In this document: positions 1 through 5,626 of the stretch, piece by piece
How positions within the stretch are numbered: the first letter of the stretch is position 1
How the letters are laid out: each line of letters starts with the position of its first letter
Origin: SIG452 sp045580405
GTDB taxonomy: Bacteria; Bacillota; Clostridia; UMGS1840
Assembly (NCBI GenBank): GCA_045580405.1
Contig: JAZNNT010000010.1
Location: 1-11,681 of the forward strand
DNA length: 11,681 nucleotides
Direction of reading: 5' to 3'
Position numbers and translations under genes: made by a program
The notes under the pieces: generated by a model
What the model was told of the DNA's origin: nothing
Databases searched by the model: none
What the model saw: only the letters and a program-made list of their open reading frames with translations

Positions 1-432
1 GCTGCAACCCGTGGCGAAAATATCACCGTGGTATTTATCAATAACTGTATCTACGGTATGACCGGTGGTCAGATGGCTCCTACCTCCTTGGTCGGCCAGG
101 TTACCCAGACCACTCCCTACGGCAGAAAAACCGAAACTCAGGGTTGGCCCATCAACGGCTGTGAATTGGTTTCCCAGCTGGAAGGCACTGCACTGGCACA
201 GAGAGTTGCCGTAAACAATGTAAAAAATATTCGCGAAGCAAAAGCAGCAATCAAAAAAGCATTCACCTATCAGACTGAGAAAAAAGGCTTCACCTTTGTG
301 GAAGTGCTGTCCACTTGCCCCACCAACTGGGGACTTTCTCCTTCTGAATCCTTAAAATGGATGGAAGAAAATATGATGCCTCAGTATCCCTTAGGCGTGT
401 ATAAAGATAAAGGTGCGAAAGGAGACGAATAG
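1..432 (+). CDS. 2-oxoacid:ferredoxin oxidoreductase, beta (TPP-binding) subunit, 5'-truncated
   Basis: This is the C-terminal 143 residues of the beta subunit; the reading frame is open to the left edge, so the true start lies outside the window. The GTG at 28 is an internal valine codon, not a start. The segment NNCIYGMTGGQMAP matches the end of the TPP/Mg-binding domain of the KorB/VorB/PorB family, where the beta subunit holds thiamine diphosphate and decarboxylates a 2-oxoacid using CoA and ferredoxin. The later run with STCPTNWG and a C-terminal helix fits the same family. The gamma subunit gene follows at once, with its ribosome binding site inside this gene's 3' end, so the two are translationally close. 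The substrate (2-oxoglutarate, branched-chain 2-oxoacid or pyruvate) cannot be settled from this fragment; general resemblance favours a Kor/Vor type. The enzyme is cytoplasmic and found mainly in anaerobes. Confidence 0.9.
   Translation, partial: AATRGENITVVFINNCIYGMTGGQMAPTSLVGQVTQTTPYGRKTETQGWPINGCELVSQLEGTALAQRVAVNNVKNIREAKAAIKKAFTYQTEKKGFTFVEVLSTCPTNWGLSPSESLKWMEENMMPQYPLGVYKDKGAKGDE
418..424 (+). promoter_or_regulatory. ribosome binding site for the oxidoreductase gamma subunit
   Basis: AAAGGAG lies nine bases before the ATG at 434 and inside the last codons of the beta subunit gene. It argues for the ATG at 434 rather than the upstream in-frame GTG at 413, which has no such site. Confidence 0.75.
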
Positions 433-433
433 T

Positions 434-964
434 ATGCAGAAAGAATTTATTATTTCCGGTTTTGGCGGACAGGGCATTCTGTTTATCGGAAAACTCCTTG
501 CTTACACCGGTATGAAAAATAACTACCAGGTATCCTGGCTCCCGTCCTACGGACCGGAAATGCGTGGCGGTACCGCAAGCTGTAATGTCATTATCTCCGA
601 TGATGCCATCGGTTCTCCCTTAGTAACCGAAGCAACCGAAGTTATCGCTATGAACGGTCCCTCCTTTGTGAAGTTTGAAAAGAGCGTGGCAAAAGGCGGC
701 ACCTTATACTATGATAGCTCACTGGTTCAGCCTACTCCCACCCGTGATGACATTAGCTATGTGGGCGTGGAAGCAACCAAATTAGCCACCGAAATGGGCA
801 TGGGCAAATTGGCTAACATGTTCTTGATTGGAAAAGTATTAAAAGAATCCAAAGTGTTTGAATTAGATGTGGTTTTTGAAGCGTTAAAAGGTCTGGTTCC
901 TGCAAAGAAACCTGAGCTTTATGACTTAAACAAAAAAGCCATCGAAGCAGGCGCAAACTTATAA
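434..964 (+). CDS. 2-oxoacid:ferredoxin oxidoreductase, gamma subunit
   Basis: A 176-residue protein of the pyruvate/ketoisovalerate oxidoreductase catalytic (gamma) domain family. It opens with a glycine-rich loop, SGFGGQGILFIGK (residues 8-20), and carries the family motif SYGPEMRGGTASC (residues 38-50). Length is normal for a stand-alone gamma subunit. The start is placed at ATG 434 because AAAGGAG precedes it; the gene begins one base after the beta subunit stop. In the complex this subunit helps bind CoA and contacts the alpha and beta chains that decarboxylate the 2-oxoacid and reduce ferredoxin. The alpha and ferredoxin-like delta subunits would be expected left of the window, since the usual clostridial order is delta-alpha-beta-gamma. 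Substrate specificity (2-oxoglutarate versus branched-chain 2-oxoacids) is not resolved by this subunit. Confidence 0.9.
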   Translation: MQKEFIISGFGGQGILFIGKLLAYTGMKNNYQVSWLPSYGPEMRGGTASCNVIISDDAIGSPLVTEATEVIAMNGPSFVKFEKSVAKGGTLYYDSSLVQPTPTRDDISYVGVEATKLATEMGMGKLANMFLIGKVLKESKVFELDVVFEALKGLVPAKKPELYDLNKKAIEAGANL

Positions 965-989
965 TTCTTTTCATTTTTAGAAATACTGT

Positions 990-1020
990 ATTCAGCGGAG
1001 GGAATAACCTTCCGCTGAAT
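990..1020 (+). terminator. hairpin after the oxidoreductase genes, possible weak terminator or lysA leader element
   Basis: The arms 990-1002 and 1008-1020 form a 13-bp stem with one G-U pair and a five-base loop (AATAA). A T-rich but broken tract (ATTTGT) follows, poorer than the T-runs of the other terminators in this window. It may terminate the oxidoreductase transcript inefficiently, or act as a processing or attenuation element ahead of lysA. Confidence 0.5.
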
Positions 1021-1021
1021 T

Positions 1022-1040
1022 TGTAACAAGCGAGGTTACA
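1022..1040 (+). promoter_or_regulatory. small hairpin around the lysA ribosome binding site
   Basis: TGTAAC (1022-1027) is perfectly complementary to GTTACA (1035-1040), leaving a seven-base loop AAGCGAG. The only Shine-Dalgarno-like bases before lysA, GCGAGG at 1030-1035, lie in this loop and the first base of the right arm. The stem is only six pairs, so the effect on translation is a guess. No separate promoter is convincing in 965-1042. Confidence 0.35.
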
Positions 1041-1042
1041 GC

Positions 1043-2344
1043 ATGAAATTTGTTTCAGAAAATTTAGATGTCAATGAGCAGGGGCACCTCACCATCGGTG
1101 GGGTAGATGTGATGACGCTCAAAGAAAAATACGGCACCCCTCTTTACGTGATGGACGAGGATATGATTCGCTCGCATCTTCGTACCTACCGTGATGCTTT
1201 GGATACCTATTACGGCGGCAACGGACTTTGCCAGTTTGCCTCCAAAGCCTTTTGCACCAAATATATGTGCAAACTTGTGGCAGAAGAAGGATTGGGACTT
1301 GACGTGGTATCGGGCGGTGAACTTTATACTGCATTATCTGCCGGTTTTCCTGCGGATAAACTCTGCTTTCACGGCAATAATAAAACCAAGGATGAGCTGA
1401 CTTTTGCGATCGGTCATGATGTTGGCACCATTGTGGTTGACAATATTTTTGAGTTAGAGCAAATTGAAAATATTGCAAAAGATATGGGAAAAGTGCAGAA
1501 TGTTTTATTCAGAATTAAGCCCGGTGTGGATGCTCATACCCACGATTTTATTATGACCGGTCAAATTGACTCCAAATTCGGTTTTGCTTTGGAAACAGGC
1601 GAAGCATTGTCTGCGGTGGAAGCAGTAAAAAACAAAGCACACATCTGCTATAAAGGACTTCATTGCCATATCGGTTCTCAGATTTTTGATGTAGAACCTT
1701 TCCGGGAAACCGTTAAGGTGATGATGAAGTTCATTAAAGAAATTAAGGACAAGCTTTATCTTACCACCGAAGAGCTGGATTTAGGCGGTGGATTCGGTAT
1801 CCGCTATGTGGAATCGGACGATCCTATTTCCTACGATTTATATATCAAAGCTGTTTCTGAAGAAGTAAAAGCGCAAGCAGAATTTTTTGGCATCGCTGTT
1901 CCAAAAATTTTAATGGAACCGGGCAGATCTATTGTGGCACCTGCAGGCATTACTGTGTACGAAGTGGGATGTGTGAAGGAAATTCCCGATATTCGCACCT
2001 ATGTGTCAGTAGACGGTGGCATGGCAGATAATCCCCGCTATATCATGTACGGAGCAGAATATTCCGCAGTATTGGCAAATAAGGCAGGGGAAAGCGCTGA
2101 CGAAACCTATACTGTGGCAGGAAAGTGCTGTGAATCAGGAGACATATTAATTGAAAAGGCAAAGCTTCCCAAGGTGGAAGTGGGCGATACCCTCTGTGTA
2201 CTTGCAACAGGAGCATATAACTACTCTATGGCATCCAACTATAATCGGATTCCCAGACCTGCAGTGGTAATGGTATCCGGTGGAGAAGATAAACTGATTG
2301 TAAAACGCGAAACCTACGAAGATTTAGTAAAAAATGACTTATAA
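1043..2344 (+). CDS. lysA: diaminopimelate decarboxylase
   Basis: This 433-residue PLP enzyme converts meso-diaminopimelate to L-lysine, the last step of the DAP pathway, in the cytoplasm. It has the fold-type III (alanine racemase-like) barrel followed by a beta domain. Visible hallmarks are the PLP lysine in FASKAF (K68), CHIGSQI (208-214), the phosphate-binding glycine loop DLGGGFG (246-252), EPGRS (292-296), the catalytic cysteine in CCESGD (362-367) and GAYNYS (390-395), where the tyrosine reaches the active site. Ornithine/arginine decarboxylases share the fold, but the CESGD and EPGRS contexts and the bacterial length favour LysA. The ATG at 1043 has a weak ribosome binding site held in a small hairpin. 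A thioredoxin gene follows 23 bp downstream, probably on the same transcript. I see no lysine riboswitch; the leader is too short for one. Confidence 0.95.
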   Translation: MKFVSENLDVNEQGHLTIGGVDVMTLKEKYGTPLYVMDEDMIRSHLRTYRDALDTYYGGNGLCQFASKAFCTKYMCKLVAEEGLGLDVVSGGELYTALSAGFPADKLCFHGNNKTKDELTFAIGHDVGTIVVDNIFELEQIENIAKDMGKVQNVLFRIKPGVDAHTHDFIMTGQIDSKFGFALETGEALSAVEAVKNKAHICYKGLHCHIGSQIFDVEPFRETVKVMMKFIKEIKDKLYLTTEELDLGGGFGIRYVESDDPISYDLYIKAVSEEVKAQAEFFGIAVPKILMEPGRSIVAPAGITVYEVGCVKEIPDIRTYVSVDGGMADNPRYIMYGAEYSAVLANKAGESADETYTVAGKCCESGDILIEKAKLPKVEVGDTLCVLATGAYNYSMASNYNRIPRPAVVMVSGGEDKLIVKRETYEDLVKNDL

Positions 2345-2367
2345 ATTTTAATAAAAGAGGTGTTTAT

Positions 2368-2667
2368 ATGGAACTTATAAACTTTCAGGAAGACGTTATG
2401 GAACAGACTCTCCCCGTGTTGGTAGATTTTTTTGCTACCTGGTGCGGACCTTGTAAAATGTTGGCACCTGTGTTGGAAGAACTGGAGGCAGAATACGGTG
2501 ACAAGTTAAAAATCGTGAAAGTGGATATTGATAAACATATCGAACTGGCACGGCAATACCGTGTGGCAACCGTTCCTACCATGATGGTATTTGAACATGG
2601 GGAATTAAAGGATTCTCTCATTGGGTACCGTCCCAAGGAAGAATTGGTGGATTTATTAGGATTATAA
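2368..2667 (+). CDS. trxA: thioredoxin
   Basis: A 99-residue single-domain thioredoxin, slightly shorter than the usual 105-110 because the N-terminal strand is brief. The redox motif WCGPC sits at residues 25-29 after FFAT, and the conserved cis-proline is in ATVPT (P70). GAGG lies seven bases before the ATG. It would reduce protein disulfides in the cytoplasm using electrons from a thioredoxin reductase, which is not in the window. It is co-directional with lysA with a 23-bp gap and ends at a strong terminator, so a lysA-trx transcript is likely. No functional link between the two is obvious. The canonical CGPC motif argues against a specialised thioredoxin-like protein, although a genome may hold several trxA paralogues. 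Confidence 0.95.
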   Translation: MELINFQEDVMEQTLPVLVDFFATWCGPCKMLAPVLEELEAEYGDKLKIVKVDIDKHIELARQYRVATVPTMMVFEHGELKDSLIGYRPKEELVDLLGL

Positions 2668-2711
2668 AAAAATAGCAGGCGGTTTTTTATAGAAACCGCC
2701 TGCTATTTTTT
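2667..2711. terminator. bidirectional intrinsic terminator between thioredoxin and XRE genes
   Basis: A perfect 19-bp inverted repeat (2667-2685 and 2693-2711) with a seven-base loop. The G+C core GCAGGCGG/CCGCCTGC is flanked by A-run and T-run, so it works on both strands. The repeat begins on the last base of the thioredoxin stop codon and overlaps the stop codon of the opposing XRE gene, serving both convergent genes. Confidence 0.93.
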
Positions 2712-2955
2712 ATGAAAGCAATTCATCTGCAGTTGTTCCAAATACTTCGGCAAGCACTTTCAACTCTATATCGGTTACAAACCGCTCTCCGCTTTCTATG
2801 CGTTGAATTGCATTTTTATCCACGTCAATTCCCTTTAATTGCAGTTTTTCAGCTAATATGCGCTGTGACATTTTTGGTACATATTTTTTTCTTAACTGAT
2901 ATATTTTTTCGCCACATAAATTGTTTTTTCCGCTTTTTGTTTTGTTTTTAAACAT
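2710..2955 (-). CDS. XRE-family helix-turn-helix transcriptional regulator
   Basis: An 81-residue protein that is essentially one XRE/Cro/C1-type DNA-binding domain (about residues 16-80) behind a short basic tail (FKNKTKSGKNN). The helix-turn-helix spans roughly SQRILAEKLQ to NAIQRIESGERF, with the typical IESGER end and the closing motif VLAEVFGTTADELL. The turn is three or four residues longer than in Cro-like repressors, as in many Firmicutes members. The start is the ATG at 2955 because GGAGGG lies just before it; an upstream frame extension to 3048 would run through promoter DNA and lacks a site. With no other domain, it probably acts as a simple dimeric repressor. The palindrome in front of the divergent gene at 3060 is the obvious candidate operator. 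Function is inferred from family and context. Confidence 0.88.
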   Translation of the reverse strand: MFKNKTKSGKNNLCGEKIYQLRKKYVPKMSQRILAEKLQLKGIDVDKNAIQRIESGERFVTDIELKVLAEVFGTTADELLS

Positions 2956-2959
2956 AATA

Positions 2960-2965
2960 CCCTCC
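2960..2965 (-). promoter_or_regulatory. ribosome binding site that sets the XRE gene start
   Basis: GGAGGG on the minus strand, four bases from the ATG at 2953-2955. It decides the start against longer in-frame candidates extending to 3048. Confidence 0.8.
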
Positions 2966-2982
2966 ATTTTGACATTTAGTGC

Positions 2983-3011
2983 TTGACAAAAATATCTTAC
3001 CATGGTATAAT
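2983..3011 (+). promoter_or_regulatory. consensus sigma-A promoter for the zinc-finger membrane protein
   Basis: A perfect -35 box TTGACA (2983-2988) and a perfect -10 box TATAAT (3006-3011) are separated by the ideal 17 bp. Such a strong promoter, with a palindrome just downstream of the -10 box, is typical of a tightly repressed gene. The 10-bp palindrome TACCATGGTA (2998-3007) spans the spacer and the first bases of the -10 box. Confidence 0.85.
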
Positions 3012-3019
3012 GACATAAA

Positions 3020-3038
3020 TGACATTTACTAAATGTCA
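3020..3038. promoter_or_regulatory. 19-bp palindromic operator, probable XRE binding site
   Basis: TGACATTTACTAAATGTCA is a perfect 9+1+9 inverted repeat that would cover the transcription start region of the + strand promoter. Related half-sites in direct orientation stand at 2970-2978 (TGACATTTA, identical) and 3011-3019 (TGACATAAA). This is a good candidate operator for the divergent XRE protein; binding has to be inferred. Confidence 0.7.
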
Positions 3039-3059
3039 AAAAATACAAGGAGAAAAAAT

Positions 3060-3458
3060 ATGTTTGAAAACATTGGTGGGAAGATCAAAAATTTAGCTAC
3101 AGTTATTACCATTATTGGTTTTATCATCTGCGGTATCAGTGGTTTATTGTTGATGATCAATTTGAATGTTTTGGTGGGATTGTTATCCGGTGGACTCGGT
3201 TGTTTGATGTGTTGGATTAGTTCATTTTTGCTTTATGCCGTTGGCGATATGGCTGAGAATCTTCAGGAAATTAATCATAATATGGCAGTAATGTGTGCCA
3301 AAATGACTCGTTCTCCCGTACAGAATCAAAATCGTCCGACGGTTCAGTCAACCCAACCCAACCCCATTAATCGTGGTGGTCCCTGGGTATGTAAGCAATG
3401 CCATCAACAGAATGAAAGAACAGCTGCATTTTGTAAGAATTGCGGAGCCTATAAATAA
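3060..3458 (+). CDS. two-helix membrane protein with C-terminal RanBP2-like zinc finger
   Basis: A 132-residue protein I cannot assign to a named family. Residues 12-34 and 38-61 are two hydrophobic membrane segments rich in I, L and G. A linker rich in Q, N and P (about 85-108) follows, then a zinc finger with W109, C111, C114, N118, C125 and C128. This spacing, W-X-C-X2-C-X3-N-X6-C-X2-C, matches the RanBP2-type consensus; bacterial zinc-ribbon domains can look similar. The start is ATG 3060, preceded by AAGGAG at 3047-3052; the in-frame ATG at 3033 falls inside the palindrome and has no site. The gene has a perfect-consensus promoter with an operator-like palindrome, and is divergent from the XRE gene, so it is probably repressed by it. 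The finger most likely faces the cytoplasm. Role unknown. Confidence 0.8.
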   Translation: MFENIGGKIKNLATVITIIGFIICGISGLLLMINLNVLVGLLSGGLGCLMCWISSFLLYAVGDMAENLQEINHNMAVMCAKMTRSPVQNQNRPTVQSTQPNPINRGGPWVCKQCHQQNERTAAFCKNCGAYK

Positions 3459-3495
3459 AAAAAACGAGTTGTCTAAGCGGACAACTCGTTTTTTT
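3458..3495. terminator. bidirectional intrinsic terminator between zinc-finger and DUF554 genes
   Basis: The core arms ACGAGTTGTC (3464-3473) and GACAACTCGT (3480-3489) enclose the loop TAAGCG. They are extended by an A-run on the left and a T-run on the right, which makes the hairpin usable from both strands. It ends just before the stop codon of the convergent DUF554 gene. Confidence 0.92.
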
Positions 3496-3496
3496 A

Positions 3497-4201
3497 TTAA
3501 AAGGATAAATTCGGAATCAGCGTTGCAATATAATAAATAACGGGCGCAAAGACGATGGCGGGTAAAAAATCTGCTACTTTGATTTTGGTAATACCCATCA
3601 GGTTGGTTCCAATCATCATAATGAGAATGGAACCCACACAAGTCATTTCGTTGATGGCGCCTGCGGTCATAGCAGGAGCAAGAAGTCCGGCTAACAGAAC
3701 CAACCCGCCTTGAATCAAAAATACCGAAGCCGATGCCAACATTACTCCAAAGCCCAGGCTTGCAGCCAGCATCATGGAAGACACAAAGTCCAGGGTTGCT
3801 TTGGTAAACAGAATGGAATTATCTCCTGTCAGTCCTGCTTGAAGGGAGCCGGTTACCGTCATAGAACCAACGCAGAATAAAAGGGTAGCCGAGACCAGTC
3901 CTTCGGCTACAGAAGCTTTTTGATTTTCTTTTTTTAGCTTCACTTCCACATTGCTTGCCAGACGGTTAATAGCACCGTCAATATTGAGAAGCGTACCGAT
4001 TAGGGTTCCTAATACCACTGATGCAATCACAACCAGCACATTCTGACCACATAAGCTTCCAGATATCCCGATATAAAGGGTACAGGCACCCAGTCCAATC
4101 ATTGTGGCAGAGCTTATCCGTTCGGGGATTCCTTTTTGAAACAGTAATCCAATACCGGATCCCAGCAGCACCGTTATCACATTGACAAGTACACCTAACA
4201 T
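3497..4201 (-). CDS. DUF554 family integral membrane protein
   Basis: A 234-residue, strongly hydrophobic protein resembling the DUF554 (YdfK/YqgA-like) family, whose transport or other role is not established. About seven membrane segments can be read, near residues 4-21, 33-50, 54-72, 100-118, 137-160, 162-180 and 186-203, with a last one at 212-230. The single long polar loop is at about 76-98 (VEVKLKKENQK). Family-like stretches include GSMTVTGSLQAGL (112-124), TLDFVSSMMLAASLGFGVM (136-154) and GTNLMGITKIKVADFLPA (198-215). GGAGG lies eight bases before the ATG. It is divergent from a LysR regulator with overlapping promoters, so regulation by that protein is likely. The ligand is unknown and I infer none. 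Confidence 0.88.
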   Translation of the reverse strand: MLGVLVNVITVLLGSGIGLLFQKGIPERISSATMIGLGACTLYIGISGSLCGQNVLVVIASVVLGTLIGTLLNIDGAINRLASNVEVKLKKENQKASVAEGLVSATLLFCVGSMTVTGSLQAGLTGDNSILFTKATLDFVSSMMLAASLGFGVMLASASVFLIQGGLVLLAGLLAPAMTAGAINEMTCVGSILIMMIGTNLMGITKIKVADFLPAIVFAPVIYYIATLIPNLSF

Positions 4202-4219
4202 TTTTATTTCCTCCGAGAC

Positions 4220-4248
4220 TTGCTTTTTCCTTTTACATAGTATATAAT
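4220..4248 (+). promoter_or_regulatory. sigma-A promoter for the LysR gene
   Basis: TTGCTT (4220-4225) and a perfect TATAAT (4243-4248) are separated by 17 bp. It overlaps the opposing DUF554 promoter, so the two units probably cannot be fired at once from the same DNA. Confidence 0.6.
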
Positions 4249-4267
4249 AAATCTAACCATTAGTCAA
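4239..4267 (-). promoter_or_regulatory. sigma-A promoter for the DUF554 gene
   Basis: On the minus strand TTGACT (4267-4262) and TATACT (4244-4239) are 17 bp apart, each one mismatch from consensus. The -10 box overlaps that of the divergent LysR promoter. Confidence 0.65.
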
Positions 4268-4282
4268 GCAGATGATTTTGAT

Positions 4283-4304
4283 ATTTGTTATCGAAAAAAC
4301 AAAT
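4283..4304. promoter_or_regulatory. inverted repeat upstream of the LysR start, possible LysR-type binding site
   Basis: ATTTGTT (4283-4289) and AACAAAT (4298-4304) are perfect inverted arms around eight bases. It lies in the LysR leader, upstream of the DUF554 -35 box. It could be an autoregulatory LysR site or an RNA hairpin close to the ribosome binding site at 4308-4312. Confidence 0.4.
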
Positions 4305-4320
4305 CCCGGAGGCGTTTTAC

Positions 4321-5211
4321 ATGGAATTACGGAACTTAATCACCTTTATTCATGTTGCAGAGCTTGGAAGCTTTACCAAAGCAGCAGAACAGCTGGGGTA
4401 TTCCCAGTCCACCATTTCTTTTCAGATCAAGCAGCTGGAGGAAGAGCTTGGCTGCCTGCTGTTTGAAAGAATCAATCACACCATTACCTTAACCAAGCGT
4501 GGACATGAGCTGGTCACCTATGCCCATCAGATTCGGGCATTAACCGAAGAATTTAAAGAAAGCCTGGAAGATGAAACCGAGTGCCACGATCACATTCATA
4601 TTGTAACACCTGATTCTGTGTGTGATGATATGATTAGCCGTAACTACATAGATTTTCATCGAAAATATCCCGGTATTTCCGTAAAATTTACCACAGCAGA
4701 TACGGCGGTGATGTTTGATATGCTGGACCATAATGAAGCTGACCTCATTATTACGTTAGACAGTCACTCATATCATAAAGATTATGTAATTGCAAAAGAA
4801 GAGCCTCTTTCCATGCATTTTGTGGCAAATCCAAAATCAAAGTTTGCAGGTGTCAAGAATTTATCGGTTGGTGATATTATCAAGGAACCTTTTGTATTAA
4901 CGGAATATGGACAAGGCTACCGTAGAGTTTTTGATAAGGAGCTTGCAAAAAAATCGCTGGAAATCAGCCCGATTCTGGAAATCGGAAGAACGGATATGAT
5001 CACCTCACTGGTTGCGCAGGGAGACATTCTTTCCTTTCTGCCCGATTTTGTTACAGAAGAACTGGTTCGCACGGGTGATTTATGCTATCTGGATGTGTGC
5101 GATCTAAATATCGAAATATGGAAACAGCTGATTTATCATAAAAATAAGTGGATGTCAAAAGGGCTAAAGACCTTGATTAACTATATTATTACAAACGATT
5201 TTTCCAATTAG
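4321..5211 (+). CDS. LysR-family transcriptional regulator
   Basis: A 296-residue regulator of the usual LysR length. Residues 1-60 form the winged helix-turn-helix, with the signature run LITFIHVAELGSFTKAAEQL, then SQSTISFQIKQLEEELG and LFERINHTITLTKRG. A linker helix runs to about residue 88. The remaining part is the two-lobed periplasmic-binding-protein-like effector domain, beginning near IHIVTPDSV. The start is ATG 4321 because GGAGG stands eight bases upstream; the in-frame extension to 4285 has no site. It is divergently transcribed from the DUF554 membrane protein across a 119-bp region with overlapping promoters, the classic arrangement in which a LysR protein controls its neighbour and itself. 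The effector cannot be deduced. The gene ends at a strong terminator shared with spoVAE. Confidence 0.93.
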   Translation: MELRNLITFIHVAELGSFTKAAEQLGYSQSTISFQIKQLEEELGCLLFERINHTITLTKRGHELVTYAHQIRALTEEFKESLEDETECHDHIHIVTPDSVCDDMISRNYIDFHRKYPGISVKFTTADTAVMFDMLDHNEADLIITLDSHSYHKDYVIAKEEPLSMHFVANPKSKFAGVKNLSVGDIIKEPFVLTEYGQGYRRVFDKELAKKSLEISPILEIGRTDMITSLVAQGDILSFLPDFVTEELVRTGDLCYLDVCDLNIEIWKQLIYHKNKWMSKGLKTLINYIITNDFSN

Positions 5212-5223
5212 ATTCCTTTATCA

Positions 5224-5256
5224 GAAAAAAACACCGGATTTCCCGGTGTTTTTTTC
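5224..5256. terminator. bidirectional intrinsic terminator between LysR gene and spoVAE
   Basis: The arms 5224-5237 and 5243-5256 pair perfectly (core CACCGG/CCGGTG) around the loop ATTTC. Seven A and seven T flank the core. It serves both the LysR gene and the convergent spoVA operon. Confidence 0.92.
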
Positions 5257-5258
5257 TA

Positions 5259-5618
5259 TCATTTTTCCTTTGGAGAGAAAATGAGCGAAAAAATCAGACC
5301 AAAGAAAATGGCGGCGGAAATTCCGGCAGCGCAGGCAGTCATTCCTCCTGAAATCACACCTAAGAAGCCCTTTTCCGAAATTCCTTTCATGACGCCCTTT
5401 GCCAGAGCATTACCAAATCCTGTTAGGGGAACGGTTGCTCCGGCACCAAAGGTTTCTACCAAAGGTTGATAGATACCTAAAAAGGTGAGGATTACCCCTG
5501 CCACCACATAGCCAACTAAAATCCTTGCAGGAGTCAGCTTGGTAAAGTCGATGAGAAGCTGGGCGATGACACATAAAAAACCGCCAAATATAAATGCTAA
5601 AATATAACCGGTAATCAT
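5259..5618 (-). CDS. spoVAE: stage V sporulation protein AE
   Basis: A 119-residue membrane protein of the SpoVAE (SpoVAEb) family, of normal length, with four likely membrane segments near residues 4-24, 32-50, 60-78 and 84-112. Its motif GAGATVPLTGFGNAL (58-72) is nearly the same as one in SpoVAC, showing that the two are paralogues. SpoVA proteins sit in the inner spore membrane and carry Ca-dipicolinate into the forespore and out again at germination. AAGGAG lies upstream of the ATG, near the spoVAD stop, with a gap of only eight bases between the genes, so it is the last gene of spoVAC-D-E. Expression is expected in the forespore. The basic tail SPKEK closes the protein. Confidence 0.95.
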   Translation of the reverse strand: MITGYILAFIFGGFLCVIAQLLIDFTKLTPARILVGYVVAGVILTFLGIYQPLVETFGAGATVPLTGFGNALAKGVMKGISEKGFLGVISGGMTACAAGISAAIFFGLIFSLIFSPKEK

Positions 5619-5626
5619 CTTTTAAC

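Noticed and set aside
28..30. GTG at 28 as start of the first gene
   Set aside because: The frame continues to the window edge with family-like residues (AATRGENIT), and the protein would lack most of its TPP domain.
965..1042. Lysine riboswitch (L box) before lysA
   Set aside because: Only 78 bases are available, far less than the roughly 170-base aptamer, and the multi-helix junction is not there.
1119..1478. 119-codon open frame on the minus strand inside lysA
   Set aside because: It lies wholly within the well-supported lysA gene, has no ribosome binding site, and its translation looks like random antisense (many C, Q, R).
3033..3059. Earlier ATG at 3033 as start of the zinc-finger protein
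   Set aside because: It falls inside the operator palindrome with no Shine-Dalgarno before it, while AAGGAG precedes ATG 3060.
3348..3641. 97-codon minus-strand frame across the zinc-finger gene end and the DUF554 gene
   Set aside because: It crosses a strong bidirectional terminator and overlaps two better genes in other frames.
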